From Merzomyia westermanni (taxonomy: Eukaryota > Arthropoda > Insecta > Diptera > Tephritidae): a stretch of 64,000 nt of DNA. This document shows positions 22,885 to 34,619 of the stretch, piece after piece. The stretch spans positions 176,611,532-176,675,531 of the forward strand of contig OX465289.1 in the NCBI GenBank assembly GCA_949987695.1, in the 5' to 3' direction. The notes beneath the pieces were generated by a model, which saw only the letters and a program-made list of their open reading frames with translations, was not told the origin of the DNA and ran no database searches. Numbering within the stretch: position 1 is the first letter of the stretch; each line of letters starts with the position of its first letter. Made by a program: the position numbers and the translations under genes.

Positions 22885-23180
22885 TGCCACCTTACCATAT
22901 TATATTAATATTTTTTACATATACACTATTAACTAGAAACCAGCTTGGTAATTTTTATGAAATTTTCTTTACTGGTTACAGGTACAATCTAAGCTTTCTC
23001 ACTTAAATGTTGCCACATAGGATGTTTTAACGAGGTTGCCACCTATGTGAAATTTTTAGTGAAATTATATGTTTTTGTAATCTCGTATGTTGAAACTATG
23101 TATAAAAACGACCAAAATCTATTTATTGATGCATATCTATAAGACACTAGATTATACGGCAACCTTGAAAAATGGCAGGC
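22885..23180 (+). repeat. GTTGCCAC-family repeat
   Basis: Contains GGTTGCCACCTTACC, then ATGTTGCCACATAGGATG and ACGAGGTTGCCACCTATG, matching blocks at 43,535-43,575 and 43,822-43,865. Related material lies at 33,690-34,330. Non-coding, superfamily unknown. Confidence 0.5.
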
Positions 23181-25055
23181 AAAGCTCGATCGCACAAAAT
23201 GTATGTAGTCATGAAAACTTGACAATATAAATTTTTGTATAAGGTGAGTCGGTGGAATGTAAAAATATTGTTGGTATCATCCGATTGCGCTTTCACATCC
23301 GGATATTCGTTAGAAACGTCTAGATGCATTATACGGGGTTAGCGTGTAATAGTCTCCAGACATGAATTGCAGCAGTATGGCACTAGCTTCAGAACACAGT
23401 ACATGGTCTAGCGGGTTGTATGTTACTTTGATTGGTCTGTGGTTTCTTGTTGTTTAAAGCATCCCAGAAGATGGTATGCCCGAAGTGAGATTCCTTTGAC
23501 GAAAATGTATCTGATACAACTGAGAACTATTTAGCTTCTTCAGCCATGGTCTAATTTGACCACGTCGATCCTCTTAGGTTGTATCTCATTGCTTATTTCT
23601 GTCACCTAATTTAAGAGCCGAGCAGGAGGGTGATAGTTATAAGTGGTCAGCGCCTTGTGCACTCCCTAATACCGTGTGGAGCTTGGTCGTTGTTCGGCTT
23701 GAGCCTCATCTACTGAACATGAGTAAGTACACGTTTTTATGTATAGCGGGGTAGGCGAGGCTCATATGCTGAATTTTAGCAACTTTTGATATTCCTATTG
23801 GGCTGCTCTCATGTAAATGCTGTGATAACAATACTTCGCTCTGCCTAGTCAGAATGTCCCATCGTAGAGTTTATTTTGAGGGAAGTAGTGTGGGAGTTGC
23901 AGCAGCTGGACCACAGTAATATATCTCTCAATGCTGCCTAATTTGATGAGGCTTGTAGATGAGGCTTTGGAGGACCTCTTGTATTTGTTTTTTGAATGAG
24001 TGTGACGAATACTGTGCAGCGCTCAGCCGACCGCTGCCAGCAACGTTTCTTTGTCCTTACCCGAAGAAATACTGGCCAGTAATTTAAGGTGTCTTTTTAC
24101 TTAGGTCTTGCATCGGTAAAATTTGTTCAGTCCTCTTAACCTTCTGGCTGTTGAGAGAGCTTCCAGATAAATTGATGGAAAGGTCATAACAGCCATTGCT
24201 TTCTACTTCCGCGTTTTAGTTCGCAGAATACGACAACGTTTACCGATCACTATCAAGAGGTAGGACACACTCTGATTGAACTTTGATTGTGCATCCGTCT
24301 GCGGGAACTTGTCTGTGGCCATGGTGGGCGCCAAGCTGCAATGCCGATACTAACAATCTTTCTCTAAAGTCATATTGTCTAAAGAACCATTCAATGCTTA
24401 AAAGTCGGGATTAATAATTTAGAAATGTCTATAAACGAAGCAAAGAACTCTGAGCAATCTCTTAAGGAAAACTCAGGAGCACAAGATTATGGCAACGAGC
24501 TTGTTACGGACCATTGCCAAGTTTGAGGTTCATTCAAGCGATTTTTGGATAGGAAAGCAATGAGCTTCCTTGAAAAATTAAATAAAGCAGCAAGAGTACC
24601 ACCTACTTCATCGCGTCTAGACTCGAAACATAACGTGCACCAACCAGCTCCCTATGCAGAAGGTGTCAGGATGACAAGGTAGAGGAATAGATTCATGACT
24701 TCCTTTCTCAATGCCAAGACTGCACGTAAAGTAAGTCTGATCTCTTCGAGCACTATCTTTCGGTTCTATTTAAATTTATATAGAAAACTAAGTGGTTAGA
24801 TTGGGATTAACTGCTTGGGCAAATATGTTCAAAGGCAAAGTAAAAAAGAGCCAGTTAAGGACTGAAGGTTAATATTTTTCGACAAGGAGCAGTTATCTTA
24901 GTGAATGAGTTTTCAACTATTGGGGAAAACGTGGCTAGGATCCTAACCCAACCTACCCCCAACGACAATAACGTCTTGATGGCGTCCTGGATTTGGCGGC
25001 AAAGAGTAATAAGTTGATGGTGACCTATCGCATTGCAAGTTTGGCACCTCTACAG
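23181..25055. other. Unassigned, stop-interrupted sequence of mixed composition
   Basis: Base composition is more balanced than in the flanks, and on the minus strand around 24,050-24,250 short frames look coding-like (for example SIYLEALSTARRLRGLNKFY). Stops break every frame and I cannot assign a family. It may be an old retroposon or processed gene copy. Confidence 0.3.
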
Positions 25056-25345
25056 TAGGGTTCCACTGGATTTTGTTGTTGTTATGGCAAAACAATCGCA
25101 ATAGTTCGAAGAAGTGTTGCTAGAGTGACAGTTCCATAACCAAAGGGTCATGCGATATGGTAAGGTTTATGGGATGTTAGAGGTTCCATCAACTAAGCAA
25201 GCTCTCGCTTTTATACAGCCCGATTGAAGCTGCCATTTTCCTGGGACATCCGTTACAAGAGACTGCTAACGATTTGGGTCATGGACGTGCCGAATAGGCA
25301 GGGGAAAGTACTCCTACAATAACATTAAAGTCTTACCATGGCACC
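25056..25345 (+). repeat. Retroposon-like repeat, tail with GTGCCGAATAGGCAGGG
   Basis: Contains a TTGTTGTTG run, GTGTTGCTAGAGTGACAGTT, 'tgggtcatggacgtgccg' and 'aataggcaggggaaagtact'. Closely similar tails occur at 29,445-29,525 (GTGCCCATTAGGCAGGACGA) and in part near 30,990-31,022. The latter two end in CACTGTTAA plus AAC-rich triplets. Confidence 0.45.
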
Positions 25346-27030
25346 AACATATTTACCTCGCTGGCTCCCGCGGTGATCCATCCTAAGTTTGTTTAATTTT
25401 TTAATGACAGGTCACAACCATTCGTTCTGCGACAATCCAAGATAAACTTTCGTTTACAACCGCATCTCTGCCCCATCAATAAATTCATAAAACTTCAATG
25501 GGCCCTAGAGAACCCTACCTCATTCATCCCACCTCAAAAAGTATAGTGGATCTAACTAGGGCACTGAAAAGTGGAAAAAAAACTTTCTTGAGAAAATGTC
25601 TGCACACCCATATCAAACTCACTCCAACCAATTATGGCTAGCTGGGTAGAGTGCTTACCAGACGATAACAACAAAATGAATATTTCGGCTTACATACATA
25701 CAAACAGAACAAGTTATCTCTTCATATTGCAGTAACATTTATATTTTCCAAATTCCAAAACGAATAATTTCATAACTCCGATTGTCTCTCTACCTTACCG
25801 TCACCCTTTCAGCTCTACAAAACAAAACTTTTCACAAAATTCTTATCCATTTCCCATCATCCCGAAATTGTACCCAAATATGTGCACTCAACCAGCCTGA
25901 AGGAACAAAACTTTAAGATTCTTCCATTTAACATCTATCTTTGAATTGAAAGCGTTGAGGGCAACTTTTTCTGCTGCTGCTGCTGCTTCTAGCTGCTCTG
26001 TTATTGAAGAATGAAAGAAGCGCGCAAACAGCAAATCACAACTCTGCACTGATAACAACGTGAACGAATGCAACAACAACACCAACAACGCCAGCAACAA
26101 CAATTATAATAAGAAGTACATGACAGCAGGGAAATTCTAAAGCCATTAAAAGCAAAAACAACAAAAACAAATAGAGCAAAACAAGCAAATAGTAACAAAA
26201 AAGGGCTATGCAAACTAATAAGGAAGTTAAAGCTCGGTTGAAACTGTGCTTTATATAACCAGCTGTGGGTTTAATGGAAGTTCATAACTTTGATTGAATT
26301 AGTTTAAGATTGACATATGAAAGTGGGCTTTGTTAGATATTTGGAAAATTGTGTACAAAAACACGTCGATTATGTGTACAAAATCTTCCAAAATACGGCA
26401 ATGAAATTGCTTTGAAACTAAGGATACAGTGAAGTCCGTTCTTCAACATTGTTTCTCACTGACCCTATCATAGCTTTGATAATTTAACTAAATGCTTAAA
26501 ATATTTTTACAAAAACAACCATTCAAATAATCCTGATATTCTAAAAATAAATATTTTGAAAAAATAATTATTAAAAATTGGAAGAAGACGGCGAAATTGT
26601 GAAAATCAAATCTACGAAATTTGACAGCAACTTTCATCAAAGTGACCAGGAAAGCTGTGCTACAAATACCGCTGAGAAAAGCGGTCTGTGTATGGCTGCT
26701 TCAATATTGCGGCACCACTTTTCGAGTATGCAAGGAAACCGGAATTTACTGAAACAGAAATGAAGAGCAAGCTTTTAAATGGCTCTGGTGGGAAAACTAT
26801 GTTTTCGGACAGTCAGGCGACCGGAAACATCTATTTGTATGTGAGCCACATATTGGCTCAAAAGCAGTAAATAACTCCAGGGTTAGGAGGCTTAGTAATA
26901 TCTACCTTCTCAAGTGAGTAAACTAGTACCAAAAGGTAATGCTAGCGTTTAGGGTCTTAAAAGGGATCGAAGGTAAAAAGAAGAGATCGCAAATAGAAGA
27001 CCATCACAAAATACCCAGTGTCAAAGTAGC
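25346..27030. other. Unassigned DNA with CAACAA-rich runs
   Basis: Interrupted CAACAA/AACAAC triplets around 26,070-26,175. The short frames 26,578-26,870 contain no recognised motif. Confidence 0.35.
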
Positions 27031-27034
27031 CATA

Positions 27035-28005
27035 CGAGGTGTGTTCAAAAAGTATCGCGAATTTTGAATTTTCGCTGGTTACGTATATTCGAATTTCGAA
27101 TTTTTTGTGGCGTTATGTTGGTACTCATGTCTCTCACTTATGCCGACAAGCTCGGCCATTTTGAATGTTCAGTTAATTGTTGACAGCTGCTTTGCTTGCA
27201 CGTGTTTTGGATCGTCTTCGATTTTTACGCGAAATTCGTACCAAAATTGCTCAATTGTGACCAAAAACAGCATCGCATGAACATTGCTAATGAGATGTTA
27301 AACTCTGTCCGCGACGACCCAAATTTGCTCCAGAGGGTCATAACTGGTGACGAATCGTGGGTTTATGGTTATGACGTGGAAACCAAAGCTCAATCATCTC
27401 AATGGAAGCTGCCGCACGAACCAAGACCGAAAAAAGCGCGCCAAGTTCGGTCGAATGTGAAAGTTTTGCTGACAGTTTTCTTCGATTGCAGGGGCGTGGT
27501 GCATCATGAGTTCTTGCCACAGGGAAGAACGGTCAATAAGGAATATTACCTGCAAGTTATGCGCAATTTGCGCGAAGCAATCCGCCAGAAATGCCCGGAT
27601 TTGTGGAAGAACAAAAATTGGCTTTTGCACCACGATAACGCCCCTGCTCACGCATCGTTGCTTGTGCGCGACTTTTTGGCCAAAAACAACACACTAATGA
27701 TGCCGCAGCCACCGTATTCCCCAGATCTGGCCCCCTGTGACTTTTTCTTGTTCCCTAAACTGAAGAGGCCCATGAAAGGACGACGTTACGCTTCTCTTGA
27801 CGAGATAAAGACGGCATCGAAGGAGGAGCTGAACAAGATACAAAAAAATGATTTTTTGAAGTGCTTCGAAGATTGGAAAAACCGTTGGCACAAGTGTATA
27901 ATATCTCATGGGGATTACTTTAAAGGGGACAAAATAGATATTCATGAATAAATAAATAATTTTTGAAAAAACACAAAATTCGCGATACTTTTTGAACACA
28001 CCTCG
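27035..28005 (+). mobile_element. DD34D mariner, internally deleted copy 2
   Basis: 971 bp, TA-flanked (27,033-27,034 and 28,006-28,007), with the same 32-bp inverted ends and the same deletion junction as copy 1. By eye the two copies differ at about five bases, all in the coding part. The surrounding DNA is unrelated to that around copy 1, so this is a separate insertion, not a segmental duplication. Confidence 0.92.
27277..27951 (+). pseudogene. Mariner transposase, catalytic domain only
   Basis: A 224-residue frame from the first ATG, with the DD34D triad in TGDESWV, HHDNAPAH and LAPCDFF. Differences from copy 1 by eye are LLQRV for LLQGV, RQKCPD for RQKRPD, LMMPQ for LMIPQ and SHGDYFKG for SHWDYFEG. 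The N-terminal DNA-binding domain is missing, as in copy 1, so the element depends on transposase made elsewhere. Confidence 0.85.
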
Positions 28006-28079
28006 TATGTACCCTTGGAAGATACCAACGGGAGCCTCCGAAACTTTTCCACCAGTAAGAAAAATGGAAACCAGTTGAG

Positions 28080-28420
28080 ATATGGAACTTAATGAAGCCG
28101 CTTATTACAGCTCTTAGGAACCTTTCTTTTGATTCTCATACTGTACTTATACATTTTACGTGACCCCTGGTCCACATATTGGCCGACAATACCGCTACCG
28201 AAATAAAGGATATCCTAAACTTGAAGTTCGACGTCTAGTAATGCAACGGTGAAAGTTCAATTCAATTCGATTTAGCGCTTTTCGATTAATGAACGCTCAA
28301 AGATATAGACATACCGACATACATACAGACAAAAATTCTAAAAAAAACTGTTGATGTGGATTTTATTTGCTCAATGACCATAAATCCTATACATTTTTTG
28401 TAAATATCTGCAATATACAG
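28080..28420 (+). repeat. Dispersed fly repeat, second copy
   Basis: Shares with 2,740-3,040 the order GGTCCACATAT, GACGTCTAGTAATGCAACGG, AAAGTTCAATTCAATTCGAT, a CATACAGACA run and 'aaactgttgatgtgg'. Confidence 0.5.
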
Positions 28421-28439
28421 ACATAGATTTGTTACAATT

Positions 28440-29010
28440 TTATTTTATGTAGAGATTATGCTATATATAAATTAAAACCAAAATTTTTATAACAGCAAAA
28501 CAGCCAATATACCAGGCCGATTTCTCTAATTCTAATTTTAGAAGTACACCTTCGTGCCGAATAGGGATAAAGGAGTATTTTTAAAATGAAAGGATATTCT
28601 ATACTAGATATAAAAAAACACAAACTTTAATAAGAGCAAAACAGCCAATCTACTGGGCCGATTTCCCTAATCAAATTTTTTAAATTAAATACTTCTTACA
28701 AAAAAAGGATGTAGGGGTATCTCTTATAAACTCAACTGTACATATAAAATTAAAGCCCCAATTTTCATGAGAGCAAAATAGTCAAAATACAGGGTCTATT
28801 GCTTCAAATTTATTTATTATTGGCACATAAGGATATTGGGGTTATTTTCGAAGTAAAATGTTGATCTATAATAGATAAAAAAAAACAGGAAACACAAATT
28901 TTTGAAAGAGCAAAAAACCAATCTATTGCGCCGAATTCTCAAACTCAAATTTTACAATGACATATTTGTGAGCTAGAAGATTATATGCATGTTTTTAGAG
29001 TGAAATTTTA
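28440..29010 (+). repeat. ~140-bp tandem array, four units
   Basis: AGAGCAAAACAGCCAATCTA or a variant recurs at about 28,495, 28,636, 28,773 and 28,910 (141, 137 and 137 bp apart). Each unit continues with GCCGATTTCCCTAAT, an ATTTT-rich stretch, GGATATAGGGGTATTTTT-like sequence and TATACTAGATATAAA. Further units lie at 31,082, 31,208 and 31,685. Confidence 0.75.
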
Positions 29011-29094
29011 ATAACAAATATTTTTCGCTTAAGTATTAAATTTATCGATAATTCTATGCTTTTCTAGACGATTGATTGAGTGATTGAGAGGACT

Positions 29095-29310
29095 ACAGGG
29101 ACTAGTACTCGTTATTTCCAGCTAGCACAGTATTAAAAATATGAGTTGCTTGTCAGTCCCCCGGATGGAATGGGAAGAAAAAGGGAATAGAAAGATTAAT
29201 CATTAGATTAAAAAGTATAGAAAGAAGAATAAGCATTAGAACAGTAATAGGGGCAGGTTTGTAGGAATAGATTTATGAGAAGGGGAGACTGAGCCCCACC
29301 ATGCTAAATA
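29095..29310 (-). repeat. ACTAGCGGACCCGGCAG-family repeat, reversed copy
   Basis: CAGCTAGCACAGTATTAAAA followed by a purine-rich tract (GGAAGAAAAAGGGAATAG). The same order occurs at 32,460-32,580, where a recognisable reversed end of the family is visible. The end itself is poorly preserved here. Confidence 0.4.
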
Positions 29311-29339
29311 CGTGCCGTGCATATGGTATGCCCCTCATG

Positions 29340-29525
29340 ACACTAAACATCTATTTTTGAGTTGATGTTAAACTCACTCTTTTAACAGCAATATCACTCT
29401 GGTCCAACCCGGTTGACACTGCGCGTTGCCTTAAACTTCCTTTAGAAGGGCTTGATGACGATTCTCAGAGTGATCGTGCCCATTAGGCAGGACGAAGCAC
29501 TGTTAATAATAACAACAACAAAAAG
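29340..29525 (+). repeat. Retroposon-like repeat with AAC-rich tail
   Basis: Ends 'gtgcccattaggcaggacga', AGCACTGTTAATAATAACAA and further CAA triplets. The preceding block is related to the tail at 25,270-25,330. A 3'-terminal triplet tail suggests a LINE- or SINE-type retroposon. Confidence 0.45.
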
Positions 29526-30955
29526 GGGGAGATAGTGAAATTTTTCTTTAGAATTTCTAGAATTCACAGGCAGCTAGGTATAAAATCTAGCAAATAACAA
29601 CAAAACCAGTCGATGCAAAAAAGGATCCATAGTAATTGTAGTATACTTTTAGGTTAGCGGCGCCCACACCATCATCAATTACATCAACTACAACCACAAG
29701 AATGACAACAAAAGGTATGTGTGGTGTGTGCGGATTGCGTTGAATACTCGCTCGTTCCTCTTGTAAAAGCATATCCGGCAAATAGATGGACGGACTGAGT
29801 ACCATTGCATTGCCATTTGTCATTTTGGGGCACTCGTAATGTGTACGGGTGTGCACGTGTGTGTGTGTGCAAGTAAACTTTGGAAAAAATGTTGAACTTT
29901 TCACAAGCGGAAAAAATGTGGAAAAATAAGTATGACAGCTGCTATGCGGAGACATGACAGAAGAAAGCGGAAAGATCGAGTCACAAGATGTTTTGCGCAT
30001 ACCGAAGACAAGCTAGTGGCAGCAGCTGTAAGCTGAAATGCTTTGTGGGTGTAAAGGGGGAAGCGCATGCAAATCTGTGCGTTTGTGGTATGTGTGCCTG
30101 TGCGACGTGAGCTTGCAATCAAAGATTTGCATATGTTACGCTTTCAAGCTGTCTATTACTAACATCCTTCCTCTTAGAACTTATTTAAATGCGAGATGCA
30201 AACAAACTACTATATTTAATGGTTATGGATGGTGGAAATTCAAGTGGAAAAACTTTTTATTTTTGTAAATATTTTTCAAATAATTTAATTAAAAAGTACA
30301 ACTTTCGTCAAATACTTGCAACGCAGAACTCTCCCAGTTTTGGGTTATGGCTGAAGGGCTATTTCACAGATATGTATAGAAGAGACTTTTTTAGCCACTC
30401 ATAAATGCTCCACATGCGAGTACTTGTGCAAGTTGAATCAAGATTGACACTATTCGAGGAAGCCGTCAAGTAAGGAAAGAAGTCGCTTTACATGACAACG
30501 TTTTGATAATAAAGCATAAGTTCGGTCGCGCAGAGACAGTTTGTTTTCTTTTTCTTGTTGTTATTTTGAGAATAACAAAAACTTGCCAAAGGCTTTGGAG
30601 AGGGTCGCTGAAGTGGGTAGCCCTTTGCCGGGCATTTTTCAACGACGCTCGCGTATTTTGCCGACTATCCCTAAGAACAACTCGGTATGACCTCGTCGGA
30701 CCTTCTATATCCTGCAGCCCATAATTCTAATCACTTAAGAAACTTTGTGGCGTCGAGGCCTCGCTTTGTCTGATGGGAGTATATGGAGAACGAATTGTCC
30801 ACAAATGCGTTCATCTATAGCTGTAGGATGAAGTAAAATATGTCAAGAACTTCCCTTTCTATTACCTTTCTCTGGACAGAAAGCGACATCGATCCTCAAA
30901 GCAATGATCTTTTGATTGCCCAGAAAATCTCTGCTCAGCTTAGTTAACAAAAACA
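29526..30955. other. Unassigned DNA
   Basis: Several short ORFs on both strands without recognisable domains; a GT-rich run at 29,840-29,870. Confidence 0.35.
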
Positions 30956-31022
30956 AAAGTTCGTGGGCTTCTAAAGAAAGCTAAAAGACTAGACACTGTT
31001 AACAACAACAACAACAACAACT
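30956..31022 (+). repeat. Retroposon tail ending in (AAC)n
   Basis: GACACTGTTAACAACAACAA runs into further AAC triplets to 31,022, sharing CACTGTTAA and the triplet tail with 29,500-29,525. Confidence 0.5.
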
Positions 31023-31059
31023 AGACCACCTGCCAGTGGTATCAAAAGAAGGCCTTAGC

Positions 31060-31745
31060 TCAAAACCAAATTTTCGTAAGAGCAAAACAGCTAATCTTCT
31101 CTACCGATTTCGATGGTTTAAGTTTTAGAGGTGTGTTTGAAGCAACATTTTAATTTGTATTTCTTTATATATATATAAAATTAAAAACTACATTTTATTT
31201 TGTAAGAGCAAAATAGCCTATCTTCTTGGCCGAACTCTCTAATTGAAAATTCAGTAGTACATATTCGTGCAACGCAACGATATAGAGAACTTTTTGAAGT
31301 GAAATTCCAATCTTTATTTATATACTACCGTGGAGTTGCGGTAGTGTTGCTGGACTAACACACCGAAGATCCCAGCTTCGAGCCTTGGGACAGGTAACAT
31401 CAAAAGTGGTTTGAAAAAGTTTTTTCAAAACGGGGTCGCCCATCGCCAGTGGTTTGGCATACCCTCCGATCTCTCTGCAATGGAAGGCTTCTGAGCAAAA
31501 GTTCATCTGCTTTTCAGATGTCGTTCCGAATCGGCAAAAAAATGTAGGTCCCGCCAATTTGTAGCAAAAATTAGAAGCAGCACACCACAAATTGGTAGAG
31601 AAGCTCGGCTTTAATCTCATCGAAGGTATATATAGCGCCTTTATTTATTTATTTTATTTACATATATAAAATGAAATCCAAAGAGCAAAACAGTCAACCT
31701 ACTGAGTCGATATCTCTAATTCAAATTTTAAAAGTATACTAGAGG
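31060..31745 (+). repeat. ~140-bp tandem array, split by a SINE
   Basis: AGAGCAAAACAGCTAATCTT at 31,080, a second unit start at 31,206 and a third at 31,683, all related to 28,490-29,010. The second unit is interrupted at 31,321 by a SINE and resumes at about 31,648. With the SINE and its duplicated target removed, the second-to-third spacing is about 150 bp, matching the family. Confidence 0.7.
31321..31638 (+). mobile_element. tRNA-like SINE
   Basis: A 318-bp insertion flanked by CTTTATTTA (31,312-31,320 and 31,639-31,647), a target duplication expected from LINE-mediated retroposition. The head resembles a decayed tRNA: 'gtggagttgcggtagtgttg' corresponds to an A-box region and GCTTCGAGCCT to a B box. 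The body includes AACGGGGTCGCCC and 'cagtggtttggca', then a diverged counterpart of TTTCTGCCATG, then 'tgtaggtcccgccaatttgt' and CACACCACAAATTGG. It ends GGTATATATAGCGCC. Related minus-strand copies lie at 42,300-42,640 and 49,180-49,400. The body resembles a repeat common in tephritid flies (from memory). Confidence 0.75.
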
Positions 31746-32615
31746 GCCCGGCAGACTTTGTCCTGCCCATAAATTTACCTGAATGGATCTAGAAATGTTG
31801 CCTATCCCTAACCCTATCCCTATCCCTATCCTTACCCCTTTCGCTACCATATTCCTATCCGCCCTGCTCTTTCATAAACAAGATCTCGATAGCAAGTATT
31901 ACAAAGCTCGTAGAAATAGTTGCGGAGTAATATTAATTGAGGTCACATCAAAAGGCGTCACGCCTCCTTTCCCCCTTACCGACCGTTTTTATTGAGGTGG
32001 TCGAGGTTGACTCAGGGAGGTGCCACGCCCACTCCTCCCTTCCGTCTTTTCTTTCTTGAGATGTTAGAGATTGATCTCATTTAACTCCTTACCAATTGTC
32101 AATGCCCTTCATAAATACTTTCAGAGATATGCAGTACGGAAAATTTCATTTGTATGGGAGGTGCCACGCCCACTCCTCTCTTCCTCGCCTTTTTTCTTGA
32201 TATGCGTTTGGAAAAGTCTAGTTTGTATGGGAGGTGCCACGTCCACATCATCCAGTTGTCCGGATTGTGAATCTAAACCATCCCCGAGCTCATTTGAGTA
32301 AATTTTTATGCATTAAGATAAGAATTCGTGCCCTAGAAGGATATAGGAGTTTCTTTATCAATACTTCTATGCACTGTGACACCGTTTGCCATCCACAAAT
32401 TTGTGGTTCGAGAGCAGATATGTAACGCATATTCCGGAATAAACACCTCTCGTTTTATGCTCAGCTAGCACAGCATAGAAATATCAGGTAAGAGGAAGAC
32501 CAAGAAACAAAAAAGAAAGTAGGGAAAGACGAAAAAGTAAAGGAAGAGGTATAGATGGCAAGGTAGATAGTACGATTTTGTGGGTAGATCAATGTCTGCC
32601 CGGTCCTCTAGTTAA
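31738..32615. repeat. Two inverted ACTAG...GGCCCGGCAGAC-family ends
   Basis: The left end reads TACTAGAGGGCCCGGCAGAC, followed by pyrimidine-rich sequence with CCCTATCCCTATCCCTATCC at 31,814. The right end (32,580-32,615), read in reverse, gives CTAGAGGACCGGGCAGAC and a pyrimidine-rich tract. Between them lie three blocks containing GGAGGTGCCACG(C/T)CCAC, members of the CACGCCCAC repeat group. The inverted arrangement may be one compound element or two independent insertions. Confidence 0.5.
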
Positions 32616-33689
32616 ATATGATGGATCTGTCATATATTTCACCTCCTCTGCTTTGCTGTCTAAACAAGAGTTGGTTTTTTCTGTGCCAAGTTGCTCAACC
32701 AAATTAGTGTGTCTGTCACAAAGTAGTTGTTCAATCTCAGTATAAAACGTCTATAGCCAACTCATAAATTTTCTCAAATTGCTCTTCAACTCTTGTTTAT
32801 TTCACAGCCACTCATTTTCCACTTTAGCTTTGCCAGGATTTATTGAGGATTTCTATAGTTTTTTTTTCAGTAAAACTTTTCAATTTCAAAACTTCAAACT
32901 CATTGAACGTTAATGGTTAAAACCAATTCTTCGCCTGATTGGGGTTGTGAGGATGTTCAATTCATCTTGCATTGACTTAATACCAATGACGCACCTATGT
33001 ACATAACATCAATCTCATGCTCATCTCGTGCGTCCTAAGCCACCTCATGCGACGTTGCATGTTTGTCAACAAAATTTTTCATTTTGATTGATGAGTTCAA
33101 GGATTTCTGCTACTTACAACATGCATGCATGACGTACATACAAACAAGCGAGTGCTTACGATGCGAATGCAAGGAAATACACCGCGCGCAGGACATGGGA
33201 AGGAATTATTAACAACTCGGATCACGCTCGTACATCCATACATATTCATATGCATTCTGAGGTGCTACTTGCTTATGCGTAAGTGCCTGCCACAACATAC
33301 ATGTAAGTACGTGCGACTTATTTACTCTTACAAACATATATATTTGTAGCTCTTCTTCCCTCTTTTGTGGCACTTCACGGCTTTACAACACAAGACACTT
33401 GCCACATTGTTATCATTGCATTACGCACACGTAACTTCACAGCGGCAAACATACACCCAGAACACCACGCCCAAGCACTCAAGCTATTAATGTAAGTATA
33501 TAAATACATACATGCTGTAAAAGATAGTGTTGTGAGTCAACGAGTATATAAAACCGGTTTTCTGTCAATGTGATTTCTTACTAGAATCGCGTAACAAAGA
33601 AGTATGGGTTTGTAGACCATGTCTCAATTACAGCTAAGGCTCCAGTGTCTTCAAACTAACACCGGATATGCAGAACAAAATTTAATAAG
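32616..33689. other. Unassigned DNA
   Basis: No gene or repeat family recognised; short AC-rich runs around 33,120-33,345. Confidence 0.35.
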
Positions 33690-34330
33690 TTTAGGTGGCA
33701 ACACTAGACGGAAACCCTAACTAAAAATATTTTTATTGGCATTGGACGTTAAACACCTTTCCTTTGATACCCAAACTTTAATAACTCTTTTAATTTTTTT
33801 TTAAATTTCAGATAAGTGGCAATCCCATAAAACCATCCTAACTGGCAGGACTTACATAAGTAAGAGTGCTCAGATTGTAGCAGATAACCTATGTGCTAAA
33901 TTTCATTTAATCGCGGTTATCTAAAAAATAAGTACTATATGATGAAATGGCAAAACTAGCTGGTAACCCTATCTAGAAATGATTTTATTGATAGAGGACG
34001 TAAAATACTTTCCTTTTGATAGCCATATTGTATTTGGGTGGCAACATTTGGAGAAAACATCGTACGTTGCAACACTTCATTAAAGTGCTAATATTGTAGT
34101 AAATAACCTAACTACAAAAATTCATAGAAATGTGTCAAGTCGTTTTTAAGATAATAGCGAATATGCTCAAAAGTTAGAAATACGATAAAATTAGGTGGCA
34201 ACGCTAACCAGATATGGTTTTTTGAAATACCTCGTAGAATAACTTTCGCTGACAACCATATTGGAATATCAAACTTAATTTTAGAAAATTTTATATAGTT
34301 GGCAACATAGAAACATTCTCACTGACAGCG
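33690..34330 (+). repeat. GTGGCAAC / GTTGCCAC-family repeat
   Basis: GGTGGCAACACTAGA (33,693), a GTGGCAATCCC (33,817), GGTGGCAACATTTGG (34,037) and GGTGGCAACGCTAAC (34,195) recur with TTTTATTGG-type spacers and 'cttt(c/t)cttttgata' phrases. They appear related to blocks at 22,885-23,180 and 43,535-44,000. Confidence 0.45.
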
Positions 34331-34619
34331 GCTAGGTGTGAAGTCTTGAAATGTAGCACCCAATTACATTCATCGTGATAGTAGTGAATATATAAGAATA
34401 GCTTCATTAAAGTAATATCCCTTGAATGTAAATTCAGTGGTTGAAACTGCGACCTTAACCGTTTCTTATATCTAACCTTTGGCTTTTAGATTCGGCTTAG
34501 CATATTATATAGTATATTTCAGCTGCCTTATCGAATACTCGCTGTCTTAGCACATAAGTTGAAAAACTATGGAATTTCGTTCTGATCCGACGTTTTAAAA
34601 AAAAATAGTATGGGTACTA

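Noticed and set aside
29587..30000. 137-codon minus frame as a gene
   Set aside because: Rich in simple-repeat residues (HTHTHVHTRTH from GT/CA runs) and no domain.
31804..31850. Telomere-like CCCTAT/CCCTAAC repeats
   Set aside because: Short and imperfect, and part of the pyrimidine tract of a dispersed repeat that also occurs at 46,200; flies lack simple telomerase repeats.
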